A program made the translations under genes and the position numbers. Positions 1 to 7,722 of a stretch of DNA of 54,209 bases are shown here, piece by piece (within the stretch, counting starts at the first letter, position 1; every line of letters begins with the position of its first letter). The notes beneath the pieces were generated by a model that worked only from the letters and a program-made list of their open reading frames with translations, did not search any database and was not told where the DNA came from. Source of the DNA: Muribaculaceae bacterium (lineage in GTDB: Bacteria; Bacteroidota; Bacteroidia; Bacteroidales; Muribaculaceae); contig JAFLTY010000014.1 of NCBI GenBank assembly GCA_022509065.1, positions 1 to 54,209 on the forward strand, in the 5' to 3' direction.

Positions 1-50
1 GCCATCGAGCTACCCAATGCGAGGACGAGCAATAAAACGACTTTTTTCAT
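1..50 (-). CDS. N-terminus of an exported protein (partial, runs off the window)
   Basis: The minus strand starts at an ATG at 48-50 and reads MKKVVLLLVLALGSSMA before the window ends. Two lysines followed by a leucine/valine-rich core and small residues are the shape of a Sec signal peptide, so the product is probably exported or a lipoprotein. Nothing of the mature protein is visible, so no function can be given. Confidence 0.6.
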   Translation of the reverse strand, partial: MKKVVLLLVLALGSSM

Positions 51-270
51 AACTTTAAGTGTTTTTAGTTTTGTAATAGATTTTGTTTGTAATTTTTTAC
101 TGCAGCGGCATAATGTGAGGTTTGTTTCATCTGCAGTGTTGAGAATTGAAAGTAAATTTTGTTTGTAGTTGTGAGTTTTTGTTAGCGTTTGAAAGTATAA
201 CAAAACATGTCGCGTAAAAGTTTTGATAAAAGTAAATTTTTTTTGTAAGAAGCTTGCAATTTATTATATA
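51..270. other. AT-rich intergenic region with three similar T-rich motifs
   Basis: No gene is visible. The motif TTTTGTTTGTA occurs at 81-91 and again at 158-168, and a diverged copy (TTTTTTTTGTA) ends near 247, so the copies lie about 76-80 bases apart. AAAGTAAATTTT occurs near 149 and again near 229. The region should hold the start signals of the minus-strand gene at 1-50 and the end of the transcript coming from 1836. Confidence 0.4.
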
Positions 271-1836
271 TCATTGAAAATTAAATATTTGTGAAGACAG
301 AGCCACAGCGCAATTTTCTCCGTCGATAGCCGCTGAAACTATTCCGCCCGCATACCCGGCACCTTCGCCTGCGGGATAAAGTCCTTTTATTTCTATATGG
401 TGCATTCTCATCGGATCGCGCGGAATACGTACCGGAGCGCTTGTTCGGGTTTCAGGGCCGATAAGGACGGCTTCTTCTGTAAGAAATCCCGTTTGTTTTG
501 CATTGAAAGCCGCAAAACCTTTCTGCAGCCTGTATGCGATTGGGCGTGGTAGGAGCTTATCAATGCGTGCAGGGTGGATGCCGGGAGCATAGGATGTCAG
601 AGGTAGATCGCCGCTTAGCTTTCCTGCTACAAAGTCTGTCATGCGTTGAGCGGGGGCGTTCTGTCCCTCGCAGATGTCATTATAGAAGGCTTGCTCGATT
701 TGTTTTTGAAAGTACATTACTCGCAACACGTCGTCACCGGGAATATCTTCGGGAAGTACTTCGACCACCATGCCCGAATTGGACCACCTTGTGCCACGAT
801 TTGACGGTGACATGCCGTTGACCACTATCTCACCGTCGTGTGTGGATGCAGGCACAACGACCCCTCCAGGACACATACAGAAAGAGTAGACCGCTCTGTT
901 ATCCACACGCGTGAGCATTGAATACTCAGCGGCGGGGAGATACTTGCCGCGACCCTGCGAGGAATGATACTGTAAGCAGTCGATGAGATGAGCCGGATGT
1001 TCGAGCCTAACGCCAACGGCAATCCCCTTTGGTTGCAGCTGAACATCAGAGTCTCGCAATGACAGATATATGTCGCGCGCCGAATGTCCCGTGGCCAAAA
1101 TCACCGGTCCGTGAAACTCCCGGCCATCGACTGTTCTTACGCCTCGTACCTCGGTTTTATCTTCGGCAAACAACAATCCATCCACTCGCGTATTGAAATG
1201 CACTTGACCGCCAAACCGTTCAATAGTGAGTCGGATATTCTTTATTATGTCAGGCAGGAGGTTGGTGCCTATATGGGGATGTGCGTCCACCAGAATGTCG
1301 CGTGGTGCACCGTGAGTATGCAAGATAGCCAGTATTCTTGTCACATCTCCTCGTTTTTTTGAGCGTGTGTACAGTTTACCATCTGAGTATGCCCCTGCGC
1401 CTCCTTCTCCGAAAGCGTAGTTCGAGTCCGGGTCGATATGTCCTGTGCGAGCAATCATGGCAAGATCCTTGCGGCGCTCATCCACATCTTTACCCCTTTC
1501 GAGTACTATAGGACGCACACCAAGCTCTATTAGTTTAAGTGCGGCGAACAGGCCGGCAGGTCCTGATCCGACAACAATGGCTTGCGGCGCATTATCGGCG
1601 ATTGGAACGTAGCATGGAGCCTCGACAGGTTCCATTTCGTATTTACTGTCGATATGGACGGCCACTGACAGGTTTACCACGACATTTCGCTGTCGGGCAT
1701 CGATTGAACGTCGCAGAATGTCAATATGTACAATCCTGGTAGTGTCTATTTTAAGAAAGCGCCCGATATATTTTATCAACTCTTCGCTGACAGCTGCAGT
1801 CTTGGGGTCGACACGAATTTCGATTTTTTCAAGCAT
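271..1836 (-). CDS. NAD(P)/FAD-dependent dehydrogenase (COG2509-like)
   Basis: A 521-residue flavoprotein of the uncharacterised FAD-dependent dehydrogenase group (COG2509). A short N-terminal domain carries the family hallmark RRSIDAR (about residues 42-48). The FAD-binding Rossmann motif GSGPAGLFAA follows near residue 90. A late ATGHSARD segment and a C-terminal GEGAGYAGGI motif complete the FAD fold. The substrate of this family is not established. The frame stays open to an ATG at 1893, but family members begin with sequence like MLEKIEIRVDP, so the ATG at 1834-1836 is preferred. It lies just downstream of the MATE gene on the same strand (77 bases with this start, 20 with the longer one) and is probably co-transcribed. 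Confidence 0.8.
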   Translation of the reverse strand: MLEKIEIRVDPKTAAVSEELIKYIGRFLKIDTTRIVHIDILRRSIDARQRNVVVNLSVAVHIDSKYEMEPVEAPCYVPIADNAPQAIVVGSGPAGLFAALKLIELGVRPIVLERGKDVDERRKDLAMIARTGHIDPDSNYAFGEGGAGAYSDGKLYTRSKKRGDVTRILAILHTHGAPRDILVDAHPHIGTNLLPDIIKNIRLTIERFGGQVHFNTRVDGLLFAEDKTEVRGVRTVDGREFHGPVILATGHSARDIYLSLRDSDVQLQPKGIAVGVRLEHPAHLIDCLQYHSSQGRGKYLPAAEYSMLTRVDNRAVYSFCMCPGGVVVPASTHDGEIVVNGMSPSNRGTRWSNSGMVVEVLPEDIPGDDVLRVMYFQKQIEQAFYNDICEGQNAPAQRMTDFVAGKLSGDLPLTSYAPGIHPARIDKLLPRPIAYRLQKGFAAFNAKQTGFLTEEAVLIGPETRTSAPVRIPRDPMRMHHIEIKGLYPAGEGAGYAGGIVSAAIDGENCAVALSSQIFNFQ

Positions 1837-1913
1837 AAGGCGAACTGAAATCTGAGGCTTAAACTGATGTGGAATAGTCCCATGTAGGGTCAAAACATGT
1901 TATTGCATGGCAT

Positions 1914-3389
1914 TTAGGATTGACTGTTGACGGGTTGAGTAGCGCCCGTTATTGGTTTGTGTATAGAACCCGTCTCTTTGAAGCGTTTGTTCATTATACG
2001 AATCCATATAATAACCGTAATTGCAGCTACAATAGCAGCCAGCAGGTCACTGCCCGTCATTGACAGCCACACGCCGTCCACGCCGAAATATTTGGGTAGT
2101 ATCCAGAGGAAAGGCAGCAGGAAAATGAGTTGGCGCGTCAATGAAAGGAAAATAGAGGGTAGGGGATGACCGACGGATTGAAAGAAGTTCTGTATGACAA
2201 TCTGGGCACCCACCACAGGATAACAAATGAAGTATATTCGGAAACCTTCGCGAGCGATATCGATCATTGTTTGGTCGGTAGTGAACATGCTGCTGATGGC
2301 ATCGGGAAACAGCTCCGTTATCACCCATCCGCAAGCCGATATGCTGGCGCCTATCCATATTCCCTTATATAAGGTTTTCTTGACCCTAAGCCAGTTATTT
2401 GCTCCGAAATTATATCCCAAGATGGGTTGCATACCTTGTGTTACTCCAAAGACTATCATCACAAAAAACATCGTCGTTCGGTTTATGATACCGTAAGCGC
2501 CAACACTGTCATTGCCTTCGGCGCCTGCTGCCTCTAACAGCGACTTATTCAGGAAAACAACTACCAGACATGCCGTGCAGTTCATCAGAAATGGCGAAAG
2601 ACCAATGCCGTACATCCTTTTGATGAGAGATGGCACGAACCAGCGTCGACGAAGGTCGAAATGCACCACGCTGTTTTTGTTCATAAAGTGTGCTACAACC
2701 CATACACATGCCACTGCCTGTCCGATAAGGGTGGCAGTAGCCGCTCCCTCTATGCCCCATTTGAAATGAAAAATAAATATCGGTGCCAAAACAAGATTCA
2801 CTCCCACTGACAGAAACGCCGATATCATGGCCTTCTTTGGGTAACCGGTGGCGCGCATAATGTTGTTTAGGCCGAGAAAGACATACGAGATCGGAGTACC
2901 AAGCAATATGATGAACATGAAGTCGCGCGCATAGGAGATGGTCTGTTCCGTGGCTCCGAAGAAATAAAGTATATCGTCAAGGAAGTAAAGAGTCAATCCA
3001 CCGAAAACAACGGCATGAACGAAACACATCAGCATCACGTTGTTGACAACGTCGGTTGCGCGGGATAGATTTTTTTGGCCAAGGAATATAGAGCTTACTG
3101 TAGCACCACCCACTGCTATCAAAGTACAGAAAGCTATGACAAGATTCATTAAGGGGAATGTAATGGCAAGCCCCGCTATAGCCATCGCGCCGACTCCGTG
3201 ACCTATGAATATCGAGTCAATGATGTTGTATAGCGATGTCGCAAGATTGGCAATAATCGCAGGAACCGAATACTGCACCAACAGTTTCGATATGGGGAAA
3301 GTACCCAAAGTGAGTTTGTTGTTGTCAGTATTCTGAGCCGTGATGGTCGGTTGTGGCGTAGATGGAGTGGCAGGGGTGGAAGAGGCCAT
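1914..3389 (-). CDS. MATE family efflux transporter
   Basis: A 491-residue inner-membrane protein with about twelve hydrophobic segments in two similar halves, the usual length and layout of MATE antiporters, which export drugs or metabolites in exchange for Na+ or H+. Segments such as FIGHGVGAMAIAGLA near the start and GVTQGMQPILGYNFGA in the second half are characteristic. The first 25 or so residues are polar and rich in Thr and Pro and probably lie in the cytoplasm. It is the first gene of a likely pair with the FAD dehydrogenase at 271-1836. The substrate cannot be told from sequence. Confidence 0.88.
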   Translation of the reverse strand: MASSTPATPSTPQPTITAQNTDNNKLTLGTFPISKLLVQYSVPAIIANLATSLYNIIDSIFIGHGVGAMAIAGLAITFPLMNLVIAFCTLIAVGGATVSSIFLGQKNLSRATDVVNNVMLMCFVHAVVFGGLTLYFLDDILYFFGATEQTISYARDFMFIILLGTPISYVFLGLNNIMRATGYPKKAMISAFLSVGVNLVLAPIFIFHFKWGIEGAATATLIGQAVACVWVVAHFMNKNSVVHFDLRRRWFVPSLIKRMYGIGLSPFLMNCTACLVVVFLNKSLLEAAGAEGNDSVGAYGIINRTTMFFVMIVFGVTQGMQPILGYNFGANNWLRVKKTLYKGIWIGASISACGWVITELFPDAISSMFTTDQTMIDIAREGFRIYFICYPVVGAQIVIQNFFQSVGHPLPSIFLSLTRQLIFLLPFLWILPKYFGVDGVWLSMTGSDLLAAIVAAITVIIWIRIMNKRFKETGSIHKPITGATQPVNSQS

Positions 3390-3461
3390 ATATAAATCCT
3401 TGGGAAAGTAAGGTTTTACGTTAAATTATGCGACAGTTTTCGAAAATTGGGCGGAAGATAT

Positions 3462-3469
3462 TACCTTTG
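3462..3469 (+). promoter_or_regulatory. Bacteroidota -7 box (TACCTTTG) ahead of the HAD gene
   Basis: TACCTTTG matches the phylum's TAnnTTTG -7 element and lies about 95 bases before the HAD phosphatase start. The -33 element is weak: only a TTTT run lies at the expected distance. Confidence 0.4.
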
Positions 3470-3563
3470 CACTCGATAAACAAACGAGATGCGGTAATGT
3501 TCATGCAAAAAATGTCAATATTGCTGCATATGCGTTTAAGATAATATTCATCCATTAATAGTT

Positions 3564-4235
3564 ATGTGTAACGCGATAAAAGATTCGGCGCAGTGGGGCG
3601 CTCTTTTCGACCTTGACGGAGTTCTCGTCGACTCGGAAGGTATATATACTCGTTTCTGGCATGACATCGATTTGCGTTATCCAACCGGAGTGCCCAATTT
3701 CGAATATGTCATCAAGGGCAACACCCTGAGAACTATATTGGATACTTATTTCGCCGACGGAGAAACGCGTGCATCTATAGTCGAAGCGCTTAAGGAGCAC
3801 GAGGCGAATATGGAGTATGTCCTGTTCGAAGGCGTCGTTGATTTTTTGTCGCTGCTTCGGGAAACCGGCATAGTATCGGCGATAGTCACCAGTAGCAATT
3901 CGTCCAAAATGAGACACCTCTTTGCCGAGCTCCCGTTGTTGCGCTCCCTTGTGGATGAAGTTGTCACCGAAGACGATGTGAGCTATTCAAAACCCCATCC
4001 GCAAGGATATAATGTTGCGGCGTCGCGTCTTGGTCTGTCGCCTCGGCGCTGTATTGTCTTTGAGGATTCGATGGCAGGTGTCGAGGCCGGGCGTCGTGCA
4101 GGAGGTGCCGTCGTCGGTGTAGCCACCACCAATCCTGCTGAACGTTTGCTGCGTTTTGCCGATGTCGTGGTGAACAGGGTTGCCGATTTTGACATAACGA
4201 CGGCCGAAGAGTTGCTTGATTCGCTAAACCGATAG
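3564..4235 (+). CDS. HAD-superfamily hydrolase (beta-phosphoglucomutase/phosphatase-like)
   Basis: A 223-residue cytoplasmic HAD subfamily IA protein. Motif I is FDLDGVLVDSE, with the nucleophile and acid/base aspartates near residues 17 and 19. A helical cap follows, then motif II (TSSNSSK), the motif III lysine (YSKPHPQGY) and motif IV (VFEDSMAGVEAG). The fold and the DGVLVDS signature resemble sugar-phosphate phosphatases and beta-phosphoglucomutase. The substrate cannot be assigned because the cap residues are not diagnostic. It is a single gene between oppositely oriented neighbours. Confidence 0.82.
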   Translation: MCNAIKDSAQWGALFDLDGVLVDSEGIYTRFWHDIDLRYPTGVPNFEYVIKGNTLRTILDTYFADGETRASIVEALKEHEANMEYVLFEGVVDFLSLLRETGIVSAIVTSSNSSKMRHLFAELPLLRSLVDEVVTEDDVSYSKPHPQGYNVAASRLGLSPRRCIVFEDSMAGVEAGRRAGGAVVGVATTNPAERLLRFADVVVNRVADFDITTAEELLDSLNR

Positions 4236-4281
4236 GACGAGCACGTCAGTATGACACTTTTCGCTGCAGGGAGTTAAAACC

Positions 4282-5142
4282 TCACTCTTTGACGGCCTTG
4301 AAACTCATGTCAAGACCTTTGACCGAGTGGGTCAAGGCTCCTACCGAAATAAAATCGACTCCGGCTTCGCCGTACTGACGCAGATTGTTTATCGTGATGC
4401 CTCCCGATGATTCAATCTCGACACTCGGGTCGATTGAACGAATCAGCCTGACGGCGTCGCGTGTACGTTCCGGAGTGAAATTATCAAGCATTATGCGATC
4501 AACATTGGCTGTGAGCGCCTCTTTTATTTCTTCGTCATTGCGTACTTCCACCTCGATTTTCAGGTCTTTGCCGTGATCGGCGCACCATTGTTTGGCTCGG
4601 TCTACGGCTTTGGTTATGCCTCCTGCAAAATCCACGTGATTGTCTTTAATGAGAATCATATCGAAGAGCCCGATCCGATGGTTGGTACCACCGCCCAGCG
4701 CAACAGCCTCTTTCTCCATAATTCTCATGCCGGGAGTGGTTTTCCGGGTGTCGAGTACTTTAGCACCGGTGCCGACCAGTTCTTTCTGATAGCGTGCCGT
4801 GGTTGTGGCTATGCCGCTCATGCGCTGCATTATGTTGAGCATGGTGCGTTCGGTCTGCAGTAAAGAACGCACCGGTCCGCTGACAACAAAAACCACATCA
4901 CCGGGTTGGACATGGGAGCCGTCTTTGATTTTGACATCAACCTTTAACGCAGGGTCGAATTTTTCAAACACACGCTTGGCCATCTCAACACCCGCTACTA
5001 TGCCTTCTTCTTTGATGATGAGTTGCTGACGACCCATCGCTTCAGCCGGTATGGTGCTCAGCGTGGTGGCATCGCCGTCGCCTATATCCTCGGCAAAAGC
5101 CAAATCGATAAGTTCGTCAACAAGCTGTCCGGTTGTTTTCAT
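4282..5142 (-). CDS. nadC: Nicotinate-nucleotide pyrophosphorylase (carboxylating)
   Basis: This enzyme converts quinolinate and PRPP to nicotinate mononucleotide, CO2 and pyrophosphate in de novo NAD synthesis. The 286-residue length is normal. Family features visible are the N-terminal helix with EDIGDGDATT, the RKTTPGMR phosphoribosyl/quinolinate-binding segment mid-protein, a lysine-rich ILIKDNHVDFAGG stretch, the EVEVRN strand and a C-terminal ESSGGIT / ISVGALTHS barrel end. It is divergent from rlmH, with 70 bases between the starts. No nadA or nadB is in the window. Confidence 0.95.
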   Translation of the reverse strand: MKTTGQLVDELIDLAFAEDIGDGDATTLSTIPAEAMGRQQLIIKEEGIVAGVEMAKRVFEKFDPALKVDVKIKDGSHVQPGDVVFVVSGPVRSLLQTERTMLNIMQRMSGIATTTARYQKELVGTGAKVLDTRKTTPGMRIMEKEAVALGGGTNHRIGLFDMILIKDNHVDFAGGITKAVDRAKQWCADHGKDLKIEVEVRNDEEIKEALTANVDRIMLDNFTPERTRDAVRLIRSIDPSVEIESSGGITINNLRQYGEAGVDFISVGALTHSVKGLDMSFKAVKE

Positions 5143-5166
5143 AACAGTAATATTTAAAAATCAAGA

Positions 5167-5174
5167 CAAAGGTA
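5167..5174 (-). promoter_or_regulatory. Probable -7 box for nadC
   Basis: On the minus strand this reads TACCTTTG, matching TAnnTTTG, 24 bases before the nadC start. No convincing -33 element is visible, so this is tentative. Confidence 0.4.
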
Positions 5175-5212
5175 CGCATTTTATCGGGATAATTCGTAAC
5201 TTAGCGTCGTTT

Positions 5213-5683
5213 ATGAAGATTACGTTGTTAACAGTCGGCAAAACAGGCGACAAAACCATCGAGCAACTCATTGGTCGCTATCTTGAGCGGCTCACCCATT
5301 ATGTCAAGTTTGAAGTAAAGGTTCTTCCTGATATAAAAGGAGGAAAGAACCAGACGACGGAGCGTCAAAAGGCCGGCGAAGGCGAATCGATACTGGCAAT
5401 CTTACGCCCCTCCGACCATGTTGTCCTGCTTGACGAACGCGGAAAGGAACACACATCGCCGGGCTTCGCCGATATGATAGGCGAGCATCTCAACCGTGGA
5501 ACGCGCGATATTGTGTTTGTTATCGGCGGCCCGTTCGGTTTCTCGCAGGCTGTCTATTCGCGGGCTGACGCCATGATGGCGCTCTCGAAAATGACCCTGA
5601 CTCACGAAATGGTGAGATTGTTTTTTGTCGAACAGCTTTACCGAGCATTCACCATCCTTAAAGGCGAAAGCTACCACCATTAG
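5213..5683 (+). CDS. rlmH: 23S rRNA (pseudouridine1915-N3)-methyltransferase RlmH
   Basis: A SPOUT-class methyltransferase that modifies pseudouridine 1915 in helix 69 of 23S rRNA on the assembled ribosome. The 156 residues match the family length. The SAM-binding trefoil-knot signatures are present: LLDERGKE mid-protein, VIGGPFGFS, and the C-terminal block with MTLTHEMVR, EQLYRA and GESYHH. The frame is open upstream to 5051, but that stretch overlaps the start of nadC and is not RlmH-like. The ATG at 5213, giving MKITLLTVGKT, is the true start. Confidence 0.95.
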   Translation: MKITLLTVGKTGDKTIEQLIGRYLERLTHYVKFEVKVLPDIKGGKNQTTERQKAGEGESILAILRPSDHVVLLDERGKEHTSPGFADMIGEHLNRGTRDIVFVIGGPFGFSQAVYSRADAMMALSKMTLTHEMVRLFFVEQLYRAFTILKGESYHH

Positions 5684-6018
5684 GATGCGACCAGCAGAGT
5701 GACAGTAGAAGTCATTTTTGGCCTTATTGAAATTCTAATTAACCTTATTGCTTCCTTAACAAAGCGTCAACAAAAACTTGTGCCACAACGTTTTCGCAAA
5801 CGCGCGGCACTTAAGTATTTCAGTTAGTTTACTATTTGTATTTACCGTTGCTTGAACGATAATGTCGTATATATACGTACGGTGTTTTTGAAGCTTGTGA
5901 TGTTTTGACTAAGACGAACCGCCAAAGTTTAATCGCTGATTGTTAATATTTGTTAATCGTAATCTGGCGACATACTTTGAGGTGATCCGATTAAGGAAAA
6001 AAGAATGAATCTGTTAAA
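5684..6018. other. Intergenic region with one strong hairpin
   Basis: No coding frame stands out between rlmH and the EamA gene. A nested hairpin lies at 5780-5810: the outer arms are GTGCC and GGCAC, and the inner arms CGTTT and AAACG close a TCGC loop. There is no T-run after it, so it is not a classic terminator. The rest is AT-rich with no repeat I can name. Confidence 0.4.
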
Positions 6019-6049
6019 TTTGTCAGACACAAAAAAATGTGTAATTTTG
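6019..6049 (+). promoter_or_regulatory. Promoter of the EamA transporter gene
   Basis: TTTG at 6019-6022, a 19-base gap and TAATTTTG at 6042-6049 fit the Bacteroidota sigma-ABfr consensus exactly. The start codon follows 24 bases later, so the leader is very short. Confidence 0.7.
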
Positions 6050-6073
6050 CAATGAAGAACACTAACACTCACC

Positions 6074-7024
6074 ATGAATGCACCGGTAGAAAATCGTACT
6101 GCACGACGCCATACGTCAGCGACAAAAACTGTTTTGGTCAACATAGCAGGCTTTGTCGCCGTCATAATGTGGGGGTTATCGTTCATCTCGACAAAGATAT
6201 TGCTCGAAAACGGCATGGGACCTGTCGAGATTTATATTTACCGTTTCGTCATAGCGTATTTTCTTATTGTGCTCATTTCGCATAAACGATGGATGAGCCA
6301 TTCGTGGCGCGACGAGGGGCTTTTCGCCTTGTGCGGTCTTACATCCGGTGCACTCTATTTCATAGCCGAAAACACCGCCCTCGAATATACCTTGGTGCAA
6401 AACGTGTCGCTGTTGACGGCACTGTCGCCACTTATCACTGCCATGCTCGTGGGGTTGCTTTATGCCAACGAACGCCCCGGCAGCGGCATGATAATAGGGT
6501 CGGTCATTGCCTTTGCCGGTGTGGTATGTGTCATCCTTAACGGAGCCAGTAGCCTTGAGGTACATCCCATAGGCGACCTTCTCAGCATAGCGGCTGCTTT
6601 CAGTTGGTCGGTGTATTCATTGATTTTACGACGGTTGAGTGCCAATTACGATTCGTGGTTTATGACACGAAAGACATTCTTCTACGGCATTATCTGCGCT
6701 TTGCCATTTTTGTTTTTCTCCCATACACTATCCAATCCCTTGGATCTGGTACATAACACCGACGTGGTGGTCAATTTGTTGTTCCTTGGTCTTGGAGCAT
6801 CGCTTATCGGCTACCTCCTCTGGTCAGTTACGGTGAAATATCTCGGAGCGGTCAAGGCAAACAATTTTATGTATTTCCAGATGATAGTCACTTTGATAGC
6901 TTCCAATCTTATTCTGGGAGAGGCTATCACATGGATAGGCGTGTTCGGATGTGCGCTTATCATTGGAGGACTCATCGCGGGCGATGTTCTTACCCGTCGT
7001 TCCGTTCAGAAAAGTAACAGCTGA
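6074..7024 (+). CDS. EamA/DMT-family transporter
   Basis: A 316-residue inner-membrane protein with about ten hydrophobic segments in two EamA repeats. The first repeat carries ALEYTLVQNVSLLTALSPLITAM-type helices, split here by a turn, and the second contains LGAVKANNFMYFQMIVT, the usual end of the DMT motif. Members export or import small metabolites and amino acids. The substrate is not predictable. The first 20 residues are polar and basic. It has its own promoter immediately upstream and no operon partner on the same strand. Confidence 0.85.
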   Translation: MNAPVENRTARRHTSATKTVLVNIAGFVAVIMWGLSFISTKILLENGMGPVEIYIYRFVIAYFLIVLISHKRWMSHSWRDEGLFALCGLTSGALYFIAENTALEYTLVQNVSLLTALSPLITAMLVGLLYANERPGSGMIIGSVIAFAGVVCVILNGASSLEVHPIGDLLSIAAAFSWSVYSLILRRLSANYDSWFMTRKTFFYGIICALPFLFFSHTLSNPLDLVHNTDVVVNLLFLGLGASLIGYLLWSVTVKYLGAVKANNFMYFQMIVTLIASNLILGEAITWIGVFGCALIIGGLIAGDVLTRRSVQKSNS

Positions 7025-7054
7025 CCTTTCTCTGTAAGAATCGAATCGACACTC

Positions 7055-7606
7055 TTACTCAAACTCGGCGCTGAGTTGTCGAGCTACGTTCAGTGTCACC
7101 GGGTTGTTTTTCTCCTTTTCCTTGACAGCAAAATCGCGGATTTTTTCCGGACAACGGTTCATCAGCGCGAAACCCAGTCTTAGAGCCACGTATCGGCGCA
7201 GCGGTTCGTCGTCATGACATAGGGTGTCGAAAAGTTCTTCGGCGAAATCAACTTTACGCAATAACGAGTGGCACAACAAATCAAGCTCCTCAGTCGCCCC
7301 CGTAAGCTCGTTCAGCCATGCAGAAGCTTTGGCCGGACTTAGTGCCGAGGCGTCTAAGAGCATAGGAGCCAACAGACGGCTTTCACGTACACTTTTGTCG
7401 TTCCATAACAGGTCGGCCAGTTCCTCGTCCTTACCGAATACACCGGCGAGTTGTTGCAACTGCGGCAAATTGAGACCGAAAATAATCCGGTATGGCGAAC
7501 CTGCTTTTCTTAGCATATCGGCCACCACGCCGTTGCGCAACGCAAAGAAACGTTGTTTCACACTCTGCATCTTGCTTTTCGAGGTGTCTATCTTATCCAG
7601 TTCCAT
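7055..7606 (-). CDS. HEAT-repeat protein, DNA alkylation repair (AlkD)-like
   Basis: A 183-residue, all-helical protein. Repeated amphipathic helices with leucine spacing, such as LADLLWNDKSVRESRLLAPML and RRYVALRLGFALMNR (abridged), resemble the HEAT-like repeats of AlkC/AlkD-type DNA glycosylases (PF08713). Bacteroidales carry short members of this kind. AlkD itself is longer, about 230 residues, and I cannot confirm catalytic Trp/Asp positions, so enzyme activity is uncertain. It could be a HEAT-repeat binding protein only. It is transcribed opposite to the EamA gene, tail to tail, with 30 bases between the stops. Confidence 0.6.
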   Translation of the reverse strand: MELDKIDTSKSKMQSVKQRFFALRNGVVADMLRKAGSPYRIIFGLNLPQLQQLAGVFGKDEELADLLWNDKSVRESRLLAPMLLDASALSPAKASAWLNELTGATEELDLLCHSLLRKVDFAEELFDTLCHDDEPLRRYVALRLGFALMNRCPEKIRDFAVKEKEKNNPVTLNVARQLSAEFE

Positions 7607-7665
7607 GACTACGGGGTTATTACAGGTACAAAATTAGCTACAATCTTTCACAACTGCAAGTTTGC

Positions 7666-7701
7666 GCAAAAAACAAAAGGCACGCCGAAGCGCACCTTTT
7701 G
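7666..7701 (-). terminator. Rho-independent terminator of the secreted-protein gene
   Basis: A stem with arms CAAAAGG (7674-7680) and CCTTTTG (7695-7701), an inner GC-rich stem and a CGAA loop is followed on the minus strand by a run of six Ts. It sits 22 bases beyond the stop of the gene at 7723. Confidence 0.8.
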
Positions 7702-7722
7702 AATGATAAGTTATAAGGCCAA

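Noticed and set aside
5051-5212. Longer start for rlmH
   Set aside because: It would overlap the first codons of nadC, and RlmH begins at MKITLLTVGKT in family terms.
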